A stretch of DNA of 64,000 nt from Proteromonas lacertae. Taxonomy: Eukaryota; Sar; Bigyra; Opalinata; Proteromonadidae. Of the stretch, positions 20,601 through 34,200 are shown in pieces. Under the pieces are notes generated by a model. The model saw only the letters and a program-made list of their open reading frames with translations, made no database searches and had not been told where the DNA came from. The stretch covers positions 182,726-246,725 of the forward strand of contig NGBS01000877.1 of the NCBI GenBank assembly GCA_002245135.1. Reading direction: 5' to 3'. Numbering within the stretch: position 1 is the first letter of the stretch; every line of letters starts with the position of its first letter. The translations under genes and the position numbers were made by a program.

Positions 20601-23600
20601 TGTATATTTCAAACTATTCTGTAATGATATTGTGTTGTTTAATGTATCTATCTTTTCCTCTAATGTCTTTATCTTGTTATTTACTTCATCTGGAATAGAT
20701 GATTGGTTTTGTAGACTTAATTTCTCTTCTAAAATTTCAATCAATTTCTCTTGAACTTTGGTCTTTTCATTATCTTTTGGATTGAGAATATTCTCGATAT
20801 ATTTAGCTATTACCAACATCAATCTTTCATTCTCTGTTAATTCATTAGAGTTGGGTAATAATGTCTTTATTGTTTTATATAAATCATTACAATTATCACT
20901 ATTTATACAATCAACCATTGTTGATATAATAACACTCAATTCATTATAATCAAATTCTAAACTATTGTACATTTCTTCCAATTCATTCTTTTGTTCAGTT
21001 ATTTCTTCAACTCTTACTTCTAATTGTTCTATTTTATTCATATTTTCATCAATACCATAGGACATTTCATTAATTTCTTGTAAAGTTTCATCTTCTTCTT
21101 CTTCTCTACCTGTTAATTCTCTCAATTTCTGATTTTCTTCTTTCAAATGTTCTATTGTATTTTTCAAATGATCTTTTATTGAACTTACTTCTTCTGCTTC
21201 TGGTGTTATTGTCTGGATTTCTTGATGAGGTGATGATGATTCTATTATATCTATTGCATCAGAATAATAGAATATTAATTCTTTAATAACTTTCATATTT
21301 TCATCATTTTCATCAATATATTCATCACTTTCATCATCTTCATCATCCAATAATCCACTTTCTGCACCTTCATATAATCCTTTAATCTTTAATTCATCAT
21401 CATTTATACCTCTTCTCATTCTTCTTCTCATTCTTCTATCTCTCTTTAATATACTACTATCTGATATTATACTGGCTGAATATATCATTAATGATTCTAC
21501 ATCATCATCATTATTAGCCTTTCTATTTTCTGATATATCAATATTCATTGGATTCTTCAGTTGAGATTTTAAGTCATTTATTTCATTGTTTAATTCTTGA
21601 ATATTTGATTGTAAAGATTCATTATTCTTTTCTAAATCTTTATTTGTTTTATTTGTTTTCTTTATTTCATCTTCTAATGTAGAAATTTCATTCTTTTTCT
21701 CTTCCAATTCATTCTTTGTATTGATTAACTCATTATTCAATTCATTCAATTTTCTATTCAGTTTAACTATATCAGTTGATTTCACAGAAGTAGTATCTTC
21801 ATATTGTTGTTTATCAATTGATAATTCTTCAATGGATCTATTTAAATCAAACGATTCTCTCTCAAGGTTAGAATTCTGTTCGGTTAAATGGTCATTTATT
21901 GATGATAATTGTTTTATTGTTTCCTTTAACTCATTCATTTGGTTTTCGTGTTCTTTATATTGTTCTTCTATTGTGTTGTATTTCTCTGTTATTTCATCTA
22001 ATAATTGCTGCTTTTCTGTCAATATGTCTTGTATTGTATCTATTTTGTATTTTATTTCATTATTTTCTTCATATAAACTCTTATTTTCTATCTGCAAATT
22101 TGAATTTGTATCTTCAAGTGATTTATAACCAGTTTCTAATTCTTTATTGTGATGTTTAAGTTGTGATATTTCTAATAGTAACTCATTAATATTGTCTTTT
22201 AGTTTATTGTCATCTTCTATCTTTTCTTTTAAGGAGTTGTATTTCTTTATTAATTCTTCATTATCTATTTCTGGTGAAACATATTCTGCACTGTTTTCTG
22301 ATATTATATCTGATTTATAAACTATATATTTATAAACATCTTCACCATCTTCTTCATTCTTATTCTCATTATTTTCTTCTTTGGATTTATCAACTTTTAA
22401 ACATTCATTATCATATTCCAAATTTTCATTTAATGTCTTTAAATCTTCGATCTCTTTTTCATTTTCATTCAACTTATCTTTCAATTCATTATTCTCATTC
22501 AATACATTCTCATTCTCTTCTTTCAATTCAATATTCTCTTTTTCTATTCTTTCATATTCATTCTTCTTATTTTCTAATTCTTTTTCTATTTCATTCTTTT
22601 CTTCCAATATTTCTTTATTATTCCTTTGAAGTTCTTCTATTAAGCATTTCATTTCTTCTATATCCTCTTCATTATTATCATTACTACATTCAGCAGATTC
22701 AATTCTTTCTTCTTTTACTAATTCATTTCTACTCTCTTCTAATTGTGACTTCAATTCTTCTATTTCATTACTCTTATTCTCATTCTCAGACTTCAGCATT
22801 TCAATTTCATTCAAATATTCATTCTTCACTTCTTCTAATTGATTCTGTAGTTCAGAATTATCATTTTCTAACTTTGAAATGGTTTGTTCATTCTCTTCTA
22901 AAGTGTTTTTAAGTTCATTTAATTCACTTTCATCAACTTGACCTTGTTTATTCATCAGATTTTCTTCTAATTCTTCTATTTGTTTGGTTAATTGTTCATT
23001 TTCATTCTTTAAATCAGATATTTGTTTTTCACGTTGTGTAATTTCTTCGATTATATTCTTCATTTCTTCAATTTGACTTTCATATTTCATTTTATCTAAT
23101 TCTTTCAATGGAAGTGATTCTAATATTCTTAATACCTTGTTTCTATCTAACTCTGGAGATTTCTCTATTAACTCATCTAATAATTCATCTCTTTGTTTCA
23201 TTAAACTAACTAATTCAGCATCTTCATTTGTTTGATTCTTTAGATTCTCTAATTCATCACATTTTCCTTCTAATTCACTCAAATAACTTGTAACATCATC
23301 AGATTCTAAGCATTTCTTCAATTGAGCTATTTCTAACTTTATTCTTTCTTTTTCATCTTCATTTTCTACCATCATCTCTTTTAGTTTCATATATTTCTCA
23401 TGTTCAGATATCAATTGGTTACACAATGCATTTAACATATCAACATCAGCTGTAGGGTATTTCTTATACAATTCATCTAACACTTTATCTCTATTTTCTT
23501 GGAGAGTTTCTAATTCTGATTTATGTGAATCATTTTCTAATATTTCACTCAATATTCTATGTATCTTTTCTATTAACTCCTGTTTCTCTTCATATCCTTC

Positions 23601-26600
23601 TATATCCTTTTTCATTTGTTCATTTTCTTTTTCTTTTCCTTTTATTTCTTCATTCAATTCATCAATCTTTGCTTTAAGATCTGTGATTTCTTGTTCATTT
23701 TCTTTGATCGTTTGTATTGTACTTTCTTCTATACTTTGTAGTGACGATGTTAATTGTTCATTATCCAGCTTCAAATCATTTATTTCATTCTCTAATTCTC
23801 TTGTATGCGTTTCTAAATTGGTTTTATCTAATTCATATTGAGATAATTTATCTGAAACATCTTCTACATTTATAACTTGTTGTTGTTCTTCAGTTAGTTT
23901 TACTACTACATCAATCATTGGATAAACTAAAAACATATTATTATTATCATATTGTTGTTCTGGATTTGTCTCTAAGCTAGATTCTTCTGTTAGTTCAAGG
24001 TTTTCTACCTTTATTTCAAGATCATCTTCTACTTCTTCGTTTCTAGTTTCAACATCTTCTTCTTTGGATTTATCAACTTTTAAACATTCATTATCATATT
24101 CCAAATTTTCATTTAATGTCTTTAAATCTTCGATCTCTTTTTCATTTTCATTCAACTTATCTTTCAATTCATTATTCTCATTCAATACATTCTCATTCTC
24201 TTCTTTCAATTCAATATTCTCTTTTTCTATTCTTTCATATTCATTCTTCTTATTTTCTAATTCTTTTTCTATTTCATTCTTTTCTTCCAATATTTCTTTA
24301 TTATTCTTTTGTAATTCCTCAATATTTTGAGTCAATTCTTCTATTGAGTTTTTCATTTCTTCTATATTCTCATTATTTTCATTATTTGCATTACTACTTT
24401 CTGTTGCTTCGATTTTCTCTTGTTTCAATAACAATTCGTTTTTACTTTCTTCTAATTCTGACTTCAATTCTCCAATTTCATTCTTTACATCTTCTAATTG
24501 ATTCTGTAAGTCAATATTTTCGCTTTCTAACTTCTCTTTTTCTTCCTTAACAGTTTTCAACTCTTCAAGTTGTTCTTCATTTGGTTTATTATTATTTTCT
24601 TCTAATTGAGATTTCAATTCTTCTATTTCCCTGACTTTCTTTCTATTATCTGATTTTAATGTTTTGATCTCATTCTTCACTTCTTCTAATTCATCTTGTA
24701 AATCAGAGTTTTCACTTTCTAACTTCTTCTTTGCTTCTTTTATCACTTTTAACTCATCAGCTTCTTCTTCATTTGGTTCTACAGGTCTATTTTCACTCTC
24801 TTCTATTTGGGATTTCAATTTTACTATCTCTTCTTCTAATCCCTTTTTCTCTTCATTAATTCCATCAATTTCTTTCCGTAATTGTTCTTCTTTATTCTCT
24901 TCAACTTCTTCATTCTCCATCCTCGCTTTATACTCTAAAAATTCATCGGTTAGCTGTATTTTCTCTGTCTTCAATTCAACAACTTCTTCATTCAAATTAT
25001 TAACTTGATTCTGAAGTTCTTCTGATTTCTTTATTAAAGCTGCTATTGGTGCTTCTGGATTAGTTTTATATTCTTCTAATTCTTGTTTTGCATCATCTAA
25101 TTGTTGTTTTAACTCCTCCATTTCTGTGTCATCACTCTCTATTGTCATTAGATCATATTGAATATAATCATTTACATCATCATCATCATTTCCATTATTA
25201 AATGGGATTGGCTCGATATTGGCTCGTCTCATTAATCGACTTGGACTTCTGTTTGGACTATTTGTTGGTGATGTTCCATCCATAATAATAGAACCATCTA
25301 CACCTAAATGATATTTAATTCCAGTAACTTCATTATTCAATTTCAATACCTGTGATTGAATGTTTGAATATTTATTAGCCAATTCTAAGATGTCTGAATT
25401 CTTTTTCAATTCTTCAATTTCTTTCTTTAACATCTCATTTTCTTCTATTAATTTATTAATCATTTGTTCATTCTCTTCTTTTACCATTTGTAGACTATTT
25501 ATCTCCATATCTTTACTCTCTATTTTAGATTCTAATTCTTCATTTATTTCCTTCAAATCATTTATCATTTTTTCATTTTCTTTCTTCAATTGTATCAATT
25601 CAGTTGTTTTATCAGCTAATATACTCTCAATAGCTTCCAACTGTATTTTAATCTTCTTATTATCATTCTTTACTTCTTCTAATTCCTTCTTAATATCATC
25701 ATAATCACTCATATTCAATAATTGTTCATTTAAATCATTAATTGATTTATTACATGTATTAATTTCTTCTTCTTTTAATTGATTGTCATTTATCAGTTGA
25801 TTATTAGCTTCTTGTAATTGATTAAGTGTATTTTGGAAATTACCAATAGTTGATTGTAAATTTGAATTGTCTTCTTTTAATTGGTCGTTTTCTGATTGAT
25901 AATATTTATTGCTTTCTTCTAATTGTTCATTGGATGATTTTAATAAAGAATTATCTTTTGTTAGATTTATATTCTGAGTTTTGTATTTCTCTAAATTGGT
26001 TGATAATTCATTATTCTCTTCTTCTATCTTAGTATAACTCTCTTGTAAGCTTTGTAATTCAGTATTTATGTCATCATATTTGCTGGTAATATCAGTTAAT
26101 TCATTCTGGAATAATTCAACTTCATTCTTTAATTCATCATTTTCTGTTTTCATTTTTTCTAATTCTTCTTTAATCTGGTCATAATCACATTTTGATAATA
26201 ATTCATCATTCAACATATCAACTTTAGAATTTGAATCTTTCAACTGAGATTGTAACTGTTGAATTAATTCTTCCATTTCATTTTGCTTTTTCATTAAATT
26301 GTTATATTTTAATAACAATTCAGGATATCTTGGATCAGCTTTTACTACTGGTTCTTTTACTATTTGTAGTTCTTCTTGTTGTTGTTGTTGATGATTTGTA
26401 CCAGATTGTCTTCTTAATTGTTCATTTTCTTGTGTTAAAAGTGATACTTTAGTCTGTTCTTCAATTAAGTCTTTTTCTGTTTTATCTAATCTTTGTCTAA
26501 TATCTTCTAACTGTTGTTGCAAACTTTCATTATCTGAATTAAAATTAAAATTATTGTCATTATTATCATTGTTTTCATCATTTATATTGGAGAAAAATGA

Positions 26601-27167
26601 GTCTGTTATTGCACTTTCATCATTTTTCAGTTTCTTTGGTGATAATTCAGTTATCTTCTGTTCAATATTGTGCAATGTGTTGAATAATAGTTCGTTAGTC
26701 TTTGGAGTATGAGGAGTACTGTTCTGACTTATTAATTCAAGTTTATGTTGTAATTCAACTTTTTCTTTTTCAACTTTCTGTAATCGGGTAGTTAATTTTC
26801 TGTTTTCTTTATTGTATTTTGTATTTTCTTTCTTTAGTTCCAAGGTTCTATCTTGCATCTTCTTAATTCGTTCTTCCATCTTTTCAGCAGTTGGATCGGA
26901 GGTAATAAGTTGAACCATTGATTGTAAATCATTGCATTCATTATTTAACCTCTCAATTTCTTCATCTTTCTGTCTTAAGAGAATATCGTTATGATATAGT
27001 CTGTTTTGGAGTTCTGCCTCTTTTGATGATAATTGTTCTTCTAAGTCATTAATATATAGTTTTGATTGACTTAGTTCATTATAAATATCTTGTGAATGAG
27101 ATAATTGGCTTAATGGTTGAGTCCTAGTTCTTAGACGATTAGGAGATTGCGAATATGTGCCATCCAT
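17639..27167 (-). CDS. Giant Glu/Asn/Lys-rich coiled-coil protein
   Basis: Two long intronless frames, 27167-20109 (2,352 codons) and 20110-17639 (about 820 codons), abut with a one-base offset at a TGA (20109-20111). Read through, they give about 3,175 residues. The N-terminus is short and basic with SP sites (YSQSPNRLRTRTQ), then heptad coiled coil with many ELKxENxxL repeats for over 2,000 residues. Acidic hinges carry a recurring short hydrophobic motif of the type YDxIxIE (CEYDVITIEE, CEYDVINIEQ, YDLISITPS, VEYSNIISIEP). The C-terminal 800 residues repeat a unit like EVKECHYEEGEFNEDKLDDSI. The frame step falls inside one such unit, and a plus-one step restores it as MHY-EDKVENELNDSIVI. 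The layout resembles structural proteins such as golgins, centrosomal or cortical filaments, but no family can be named. The 56.9-64 kb gene is similar in style. Confidence 0.85.
22374..22623. repeat. Perfect 250-bp direct repeat, copy A
   Basis: Identical, by reading, to 24057-24306 (offset 1,683 bp, a multiple of three). It lies in the coiled-coil gene and encodes the same stretch of about 83 residues (ending LKVDKSKEE) in both copies. Flanks diverge at once (mismatch at 22373 and 22624), which points to a recent duplication or gene conversion. Confidence 0.93.
24057..24306. repeat. Perfect 250-bp direct repeat, copy B
   Basis: Partner of 22374-22623. Neighbouring coiled-coil repeats share only amino-acid pattern and not base identity, so these two copies have been homogenised recently. 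Confidence 0.93.
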
Positions 27168-27424
27168 TGTAAAAATTTATTAAATAAATTAATTAAATAA
27201 GTTGGGACTTTGAATCCTGCTTTTTAACTGTGGTTTTTGATCAACTGTTACTTTTTCTAAATTCAAATTTTTAATCGATAAATACACTGAATCCATCCTA
27301 AAAATACGATAATCGTGGCTGAATTTTTTTTATTTATTGGTAAGTGGAGAGAAAATGATGAATCAAGAAGAATATAACTCCAAATTCACTAATTAACACA
27401 AATATAATGAAATTAAAAAGAAAA

Positions 27425-29263
27425 TTATTTAATTATGTTAGTTTTGACATATATCTCACACTCATCTTTAGATCCATCTGGATTTTCCATTTGCCACTCA
27501 AGAATTGCATCTAAGACTTTCTTAACTGCAGGACCTTTTGGAACACCTAAACTCATAATATCTTTACCATTTAAAAGAGCTTTTACATTATAAAATGAAT
27601 CTAATTTCAAATCATAAATTAATTTGTGAAAACTATTGAATTGATTTATAGCTTCTTGTATTTCTATTCATAATAACAAAATATAACAAAAATGATATAT
27701 ATACTATCAGCATCACAAACAATTTGATAATTATCATCACATGCAATGTAACGCAAATACAAATCATATATAAAAGTAAGTTCTAAAGCCACTTCCCAGT
27801 ATTCTTGTGCCTGTTTAATCGCTCTACCAATCGACACAGGTTTATGATCAATAATAGCTTGTTGAAATAACTTTATACTTAATAAAATATTCTCACATAT
27901 TTTACCATCAGATGTTTTACACTTTAAATTATCATTTACCAAACTTTTAACAAACTTACAGAAGGATTTATCATCATTAGGAATATGATTCTCTAAATAT
28001 ATTGGCATAATAAGACATATGAAATATAACATTGATTTAGGAGACTATTCATATATATATATAAATATATACTCCAAGTGATATTGTAGTAGATTCATCA
28101 ATATTTGTATTTGGAATGGTGGATATTTTAATCAAATTATTCTTAATAAGCCATTCACATATCTCTGTCAATATAAATCCTTTATTTAATATTTCATTCT
28201 GTTTATATATCACATTATCATCACTTTGAATCACTACGGATAAAGGTGATAATGTAATTGTTGTTGTTTTAATAATTGGTATTGGCTTAATAATTATATT
28301 CAATAAACCAGTGAAGTATAACAATTCAATACCATATTGTGGATTTGGACCTAACAATGCCTCACAGAATTCTTTACCTATTCTTTCATTACTCACTTTT
28401 TGACATAACGCTTCCTGCATAATAATAAAAATAATAATAATATATATATATATATACATGCACAACTGGTGAAGATAATCCTTTATATAATTCATCATAT
28501 ACTTTATAATTATATCTACTTGCAAATCTAATTGCTCTTAATGCTCTTAATGGATCATCGGTTAATGTTGTGAGAGGATCGAGTGGAGTTCGAATTATAC
28601 CATGTAATAAATCATCAATACCCTAAATATATAAACAATAATATGCATTTTTTATCATATTTATACTCTTTCAGTAAAATCTTCCACTTTACTTTCATTA
28701 ATATTATAAAATAATGCATTAATTGTTAAATCTCTACGAAATGCATCTTCTTTAGGTGTACCATAGGTTATTGTTGGTATTCTGCTGTTTTGAACGTAAT
28801 TCTCTGATCTTAAATTCACTAAATCAATCCATTCGTTTAGTATTCTAACTCTAGCTGTTTCTAAATGTTTAGATTGCTCTGGATTTGCTTCAATTTTACC
28901 AATTGTATGAGTTTCGAGATTCTATTTAGTTATTTATACATAACAACAATTAATACTTTAGATTTCATATAATCATTAACTATTTCAGCAAATTGAATAC
29001 CACTTATATTATCAAGAGCTATATCAATATCCATTGAATCACGACCAAGTATCTAAAACATTATATTCTTAATAATAAGATACTTTATCTCTTACCCAAC
29101 CACCAGCTATCCTCATCACAGTATCCTGCTTTGAATATGCGCATGCACCTTTTAATATATCTATAATACTTGCTTCTATTGGATTGAGTTTAAACTCTGT
29201 AATTAATTGATTTGGCATGCTATATGTTTTTGTTATAGGAAAATTAGCCACTGTAGACATCAT
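27425..29263 (-). CDS. CCA1: CCA-adding tRNA nucleotidyltransferase
   Basis: Multi-exon gene for a class II CCA-adding enzyme, which builds or repairs the 3' CCA end of nuclear and mitochondrial tRNAs. Seen in order: RIAGGWVRDK (nucleotidyl-transferase GG and RD), the metal-binding pair DIDIALDN, NLETHTIGKIEANPEQSKH-type segment, TPKEDAFRRDLTINALFYN (translated from exons near 28,700), DDPLRALRAIRFASRY, and the C-terminal ALLNGKDIMSLGVPKGPAVKKVL with ILEWQMENPDGSKDEC. These are all hallmarks of eukaryotic Cca1/TRNT1. At least six introns of about 30-45 nt interrupt it, most starting GTATAT. I place the start at the ATG 29261-29263 (MMSTVANFPI), the first Met in frame; the short leader could serve as a mitochondrial signal. 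The protein is about 520 residues, normal length. Confidence 0.93.
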
Positions 29264-29977
29264 TCTTATAATTTTTACACTTAAATAAAGTCTGTTTAGT
29301 ATTTTTCCGATAAAAAATGAAAAATAAAGTTTGATGAAGCTTGATTCCAAAAAATGAATTTTGAAGGTTAAGAGAATCCATATGAACAGAATACCATTTA
29401 TTTACTGAGTATCTATATTTTTATGATGGTTTATTTAAAAAAGTATAATACAAATGCTTATAACTCTTTATTGCACTTTAAGGCGTTATTTATAACAAAT
29501 GTTTTATAAATCAAAACCCTATTGTGCTATATTTATGATGTTTATTTATTATAGTATATTCAACTAATGAAATGTTGTTGTTGAATGATGCTTATAACGT
29601 CATACATTTTTTCTATAAAATTAACACAACTTGATCTTATTCGAGTATAATATAAGTATTGTACTGTGACAATAATACTAAAATGAATCTTAATTGATAA
29701 TGATATATTTATAAATAGATTATGAGAATGGTTGTTTATTATGCTTTATTAAATGTGAAAAAGTTGTATTTGCTGAATAAAATAATAACATTGAAGATTT
29801 TACTGTAATGAAAATGTGCAAATGAGATGAATAGCAAAAGTTGATGATTGCTTTGTGATTATTAAGCTGGTGTGTATTTATATCGTTAAATTAATTTTCT
29901 ATTGTTTGTGTTTTTTTTATACCTTGTCAAGCCTTTCTTTGGTTCGTCATTTGAAATTCTTTAATCTTTTCATATCC
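29264..29977. other. Intergenic region, largest in the window
   Basis: 714 bp between the divergent CCA-adding enzyme and mucin genes. It is about 75-80 percent AT with frequent stops in all frames. No ORF, tRNA-like A/B box pair, or repeat was recognised. It must contain both promoters. Confidence 0.6.
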
Positions 29978-31086
29978 ATGCAACACGTATGAGATTAATA
30001 ATTATTATTATCTAATTATAGCGTATTACCATTGCTATTTGTTTAATTGCCCTTTGTTGTAGTGCTTGCGCTGTAAATCGTATAACATTTTTCTTTTATA
30101 GTTGTATAGCTCGTCGTGCTGATGATACAGAAGCTCCAATAACTCAATCACCAACTACGCAAGCACCAACACATTCACCCACAACTCCAGCTCCAACTAC
30201 TCAAAAACCAACTACTTTAGAACCAACTACTCAAAATCCAACAACCCAAGCACCAACAACTCCTAAACCAACAACTCCTAAACCAACAACTTTAGAGCCA
30301 ACAACTGTAAAACCAACAACTCCAGCACCAACAACTCCTAAACCAACAACACAAAAGCCTACAACTCTAGCTCCAACAACTCCAGCAACCCAAGCACCAA
30401 CAACTCCAGCACCAACAACACCAGAGCCAACAACTGTAAAACCAACAACTCCTGAACCAACAACTCCAGCACCAACAACTCCAGCACCAACAACCCAAGC
30501 ACCAACAACTCCAGCACCAACAACACCAGAGCCAACAACTCAAAAACCAACAACTCCTGAACCAACAACTCCAGCACCAACAACTCCTAAACCAACAACA
30601 CAAAAGCCTACAACTCTAGCTCCAACAACTCCAGCACCAACAACCCAAGCACCAACAACTCCTAAACCAACAACTTTAGAGCCAACAACTGTAAAACCAA
30701 CAACTCCAGCACCAACAACTCCAGCACCAACAACTCTAGCTCCAACAACCCAAGCACCAACAACTCCAGCACCAACAACACCAGAGCCAACAACTCAAAA
30801 ACCAACAACTCAAAAACCAACAACTCCTGAACCAACAACACAAGCACCAACTACTTTAGAGCCAACTACTTTAGAGCCAACTACTCAAAAACCAACAACT
30901 GGATCACCAACAGCTGAACCAACTACAGAAGCACCAACTGATAAACCAAATGATTCAACAGGTATTAGTGTTTATATAGGAGCTGGTGTAGGAGCAATTG
31001 TTATCATAGCTATCGCAATAGCTATTGCATGTATTGCTAAACGTAAGTGTTCAAAGAAAAACAATGAATTATTATTACCAAAGTAA
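29978..31086 (+). CDS. Mucin-like Pro/Thr-repeat type I membrane protein
   Basis: A 9-nt first exon (ATG CAA CAC) is followed by a 35-nt intron (29987-30021) and one long exon; 357 residues, ending TAA at 31084-31086. The signal peptide is RITIAICLIALCCSACA. Then comes a long ectodomain of about 50 PTTxx pentapeptides (PTTPA, PTTQA, PTTPK, PTTLE, PTTVK, PTTPE), nearly every residue of which could carry O-glycans. A single transmembrane helix (GAGVGAIVIIAIAIAIACIA) leads to a basic cytoplasmic tail KRKCSKKNNELLLPK. A second GTAAAT...TAG stretch at about 30080-30108 looks like an intron but would break the frame, so I read it as exon. Expected role: a protective surface coat or adhesion stalk. 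The antisense strand shows Trp/Cys- and Leu-rich open frames that are only shadows of the repeats. Confidence 0.85.
30150..30902 (+). repeat. 15-bp minisatellite encoding PTTxx pentapeptides
   Basis: About 50 tandem copies of a unit like CCAACAACTCCAGCA, with changes concentrated in the last two codons of each unit. Larger blocks of several units recur (for example around 30,360-30,430 and 30,600-30,670). Such arrays change copy number easily, so ectodomain length is likely polymorphic. Confidence 0.9.
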
Positions 31087-31206
31087 GAATGACTTTATTA
31101 AATGTTTTATGAATTAAATATTTTCATTTATTATTGTTTGTATAAATTATAAAAGAGAAACATTTAAAAAACAATAAATAAATCAAATAATAAATCAAAA
31201 TATTCA

Positions 31207-34200
31207 CTATTTAGGTGGATCCCATAATCTGATTGAATGATCAAGAGAAGAAGAGACTATATAATTCAAATCTGGATGATATAACAACCCTGTTATTTTA
31301 TTTTCATGTCCATATAAACACCACTGATTTGAAGGATCTTTTAAATCAAATACTATTCAATATAATAAATACACAATATTATACATTTTATTTCACCATT
31401 AGCACAACCAGCAACCATATAATTGTCATATGTAACAATTGAACTAACAGTAGAGCCAGTATTAGATATTTTGTAATTATTTAAAATCTTTACAGATGAA
31501 TTAGATACACTCCATTGTCTAACGATTGAATCAGAATATCCAACAAATAACGAATCAAATGGATGAATAGCTGTATCATAAAACCCATAAGGTAATCCAT
31601 TAACATTTTGACATACTAATTCACTAACCATTGACTTGGAATGAGGTACTTTTAAAGTCTTTGAATTTTGACCAGATAAATTCCATATTCTCACTGTTCC
31701 ATCTTTAGAACCAGACATAAATTTCTTAGAAGATCTTATCTTATCAACAATACTAACTCCACCTCTATGTTGTCTTAATATTTGTCGACTATCAAGCTTT
31801 CTCAAATCGATTAAACTACATGTATTATCTTTAGAACCACTTAATACCATTGTATCAATACAGGATAATCCATTTATACTATCTTTATGACATTTATATT
31901 CTTTTGTAATTGTTCTTTTTTGTCTTGGATCTATTATCAATATATTCCCTTTATTATTTCCACATATTATTATATTTATATCTGATGTTTGATTATCACA
32001 ATACATACATTTTATTGATTCTTCTCTTGGACATTCTATATTTAATAATATTTTATTTGTTTCAACATCCCATATATTGATATGACCATGAAAATGACTT
32101 GATATAACCTTCATTCCACTGTTGTGATATAAAACATCTGTTATTTCATCATCACATTTTATTTTTCCCATTCCATACATATCTTTTGTTCTTGTTACAG
32201 GTATTACACTGATTGTGTTATTACTAGTTGTTGCTATACAATATGGTGTTGTTGTGTGTAAAGGTCCCCATATTAACTTCATTATATTTGAATCAGATTC
32301 AGGTATGGTTATTACTATTGGTTGCATAATATGTGAGTGAAATAAATCATTGTTTAAACTTTGTCTTATTTTCATTCCTCTATATATTGATTGTATTGTT
32401 AAAGTTGCTTCTTCTAATGTCATTGGTATTATACTTTCATCACTTCCATCACCTAATGATACTTCTGTTCCTCTTCTTTGTCTTTTTATTACATTTGCAC
32501 TGACTATATTCCTATTAGTTACATCTGCACTTTCTGCTTGTCTGTGATACAATGATGTGTATCTGACCTTTTGAATTGCGGTTACACTTCTCATCGTTTG
32601 AGGTTGTTGAGGTTTATACCTTCTAGCAGATGGATGGAAACATTCATCAGGTGACTAAATAATAAATATAAAACATACTTCTCTTGATTTCTCTAAAGTA
32701 CTGCCATCAATGGAAAGATCCAATTGATCTGAAGGATGTGCATTAATTGAAGGAAAGTTACTAGGAGGTGGCATATCAGAATGTTTTGTTGATTTGCATG
32801 GATGCTTTAATGAATTTGGTCTTGAATCATTCTTTTGGGAATGAGTAGATGCTATTCCAAGTGATCTATAAATATTAAGAAATAAAGAATATACTTTTTA
32901 GAAGAACTTGTAGAAATTGGAGGTAATTCTGTTGATACTGGTGTTGAAGCATTTTTTGTTGGTAATTTTGTTGGTGATTTTGTTCTTGTTGGTTTTTGCA
33001 ATGCTTCTTTTGGTTCATTTTCATTTTGATGTTGTTGTTGTTGTTGTTGCTTTATTGTCACACTTTTTCTTAGTGTTTTTGTATTTTCTATGGCTATTGG
33101 TGTAGACACTAATTCTGGTTGATTGATTATCATTGTGTTATTATTGGAATTGATTATTACAGTATCATCAATTATACTAGTTTTTCCTATGTAATAATAG
33201 TATTTAAGAATATATACTCTTTACATCAGAATTAGGTGAAATATTGATAAAATCTATTCAATATAATTACATATATTAATAATGATCATACCATCTTCAA
33301 ATTCTTCAGAATCATCATCAATTGGCGAAGGTATCTTTTCCACATTAATTTCTTTCTTTTTCTCACCTTTTGGTATGGAAAATGGTAGAATTGGTCCTTT
33401 CTTCCACGATAAACCATTACTATCATCACCAAACTCTTTTACAGAAGCCGTAGCTGGTCTTGGTAATTCTACAATAGGTGGAAACATACTTCCTTGATTA
33501 TCGCCATAACTATCAATCTTAACTTTAGCAATATATGGATGTAATAGCAATGCAGTAACTGATGGTCTTTTACTTGGCTCCCTTTCTAAACATAGTCTAA
33601 TAAAATCCAATACATCTGCTGGAATTGTATGTGGTAATTCAGGTAATACCGCATTATTAGCTATATTAAACATCGCTGCTATTGGGCTGCTGTATTGTTG
33701 CCATGGTGGTTTACCTGTCGTCATTTCAATCATTGTACATCCTACACTCCATATATCTGCTTTTAACCATCCTTGCTCTTGACATTCTCCTTTTATTACT
33801 TCTGGAGCCATCCACAATGGTGTTCCTTGTAGTTTACTTTTCTCTGTCTTGTGAAATTTGAATCTTTTACTTGAACCAAAATCTGAAAGTTTTAATGTTC
33901 CATCATATGATAGTAATAAATTTGCACCTTTGATATCTCTATGTGCAATTCCATTTCTATGTAAATACTCTAATCCAAGTAATATTTGTTTGCAATATGA
34001 CTTTAAAATATCACCTTCTATTATACCATATTTTTGTAATCTCATTTTAATACTTCCACCAGCTGCATATTCAAGAAATATATTTAAATATGGTAATTCT
34101 ATTTGTACACCATAATACTGTATTATATGTGGATGGTTAAAACTCATTAACATTGTTATTTCCCTTTCCAAAGACATCTATTAATAAGTTTTAAATATAA

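Noticed and set aside
20758-26452. Many Ser/Phe- or Ile/Leu-rich plus-strand frames
   Set aside because: They mirror the Glu/Asn/Lys-rich coiled-coil gene on the minus strand; the same holds for 57,700-63,200.
30080-30108. Possible second intron in the mucin gene (GTAAAT...TAG)
   Set aside because: Its 29-nt length would break the frame, while reading through is open and gives a normal signal-peptide cleavage region.
30359-30850. Trp/Cys-rich and Leu-rich minus-strand reading frames
   Set aside because: They are the antisense shadow of the PTTxx repeat; composition follows from the 15-bp unit.
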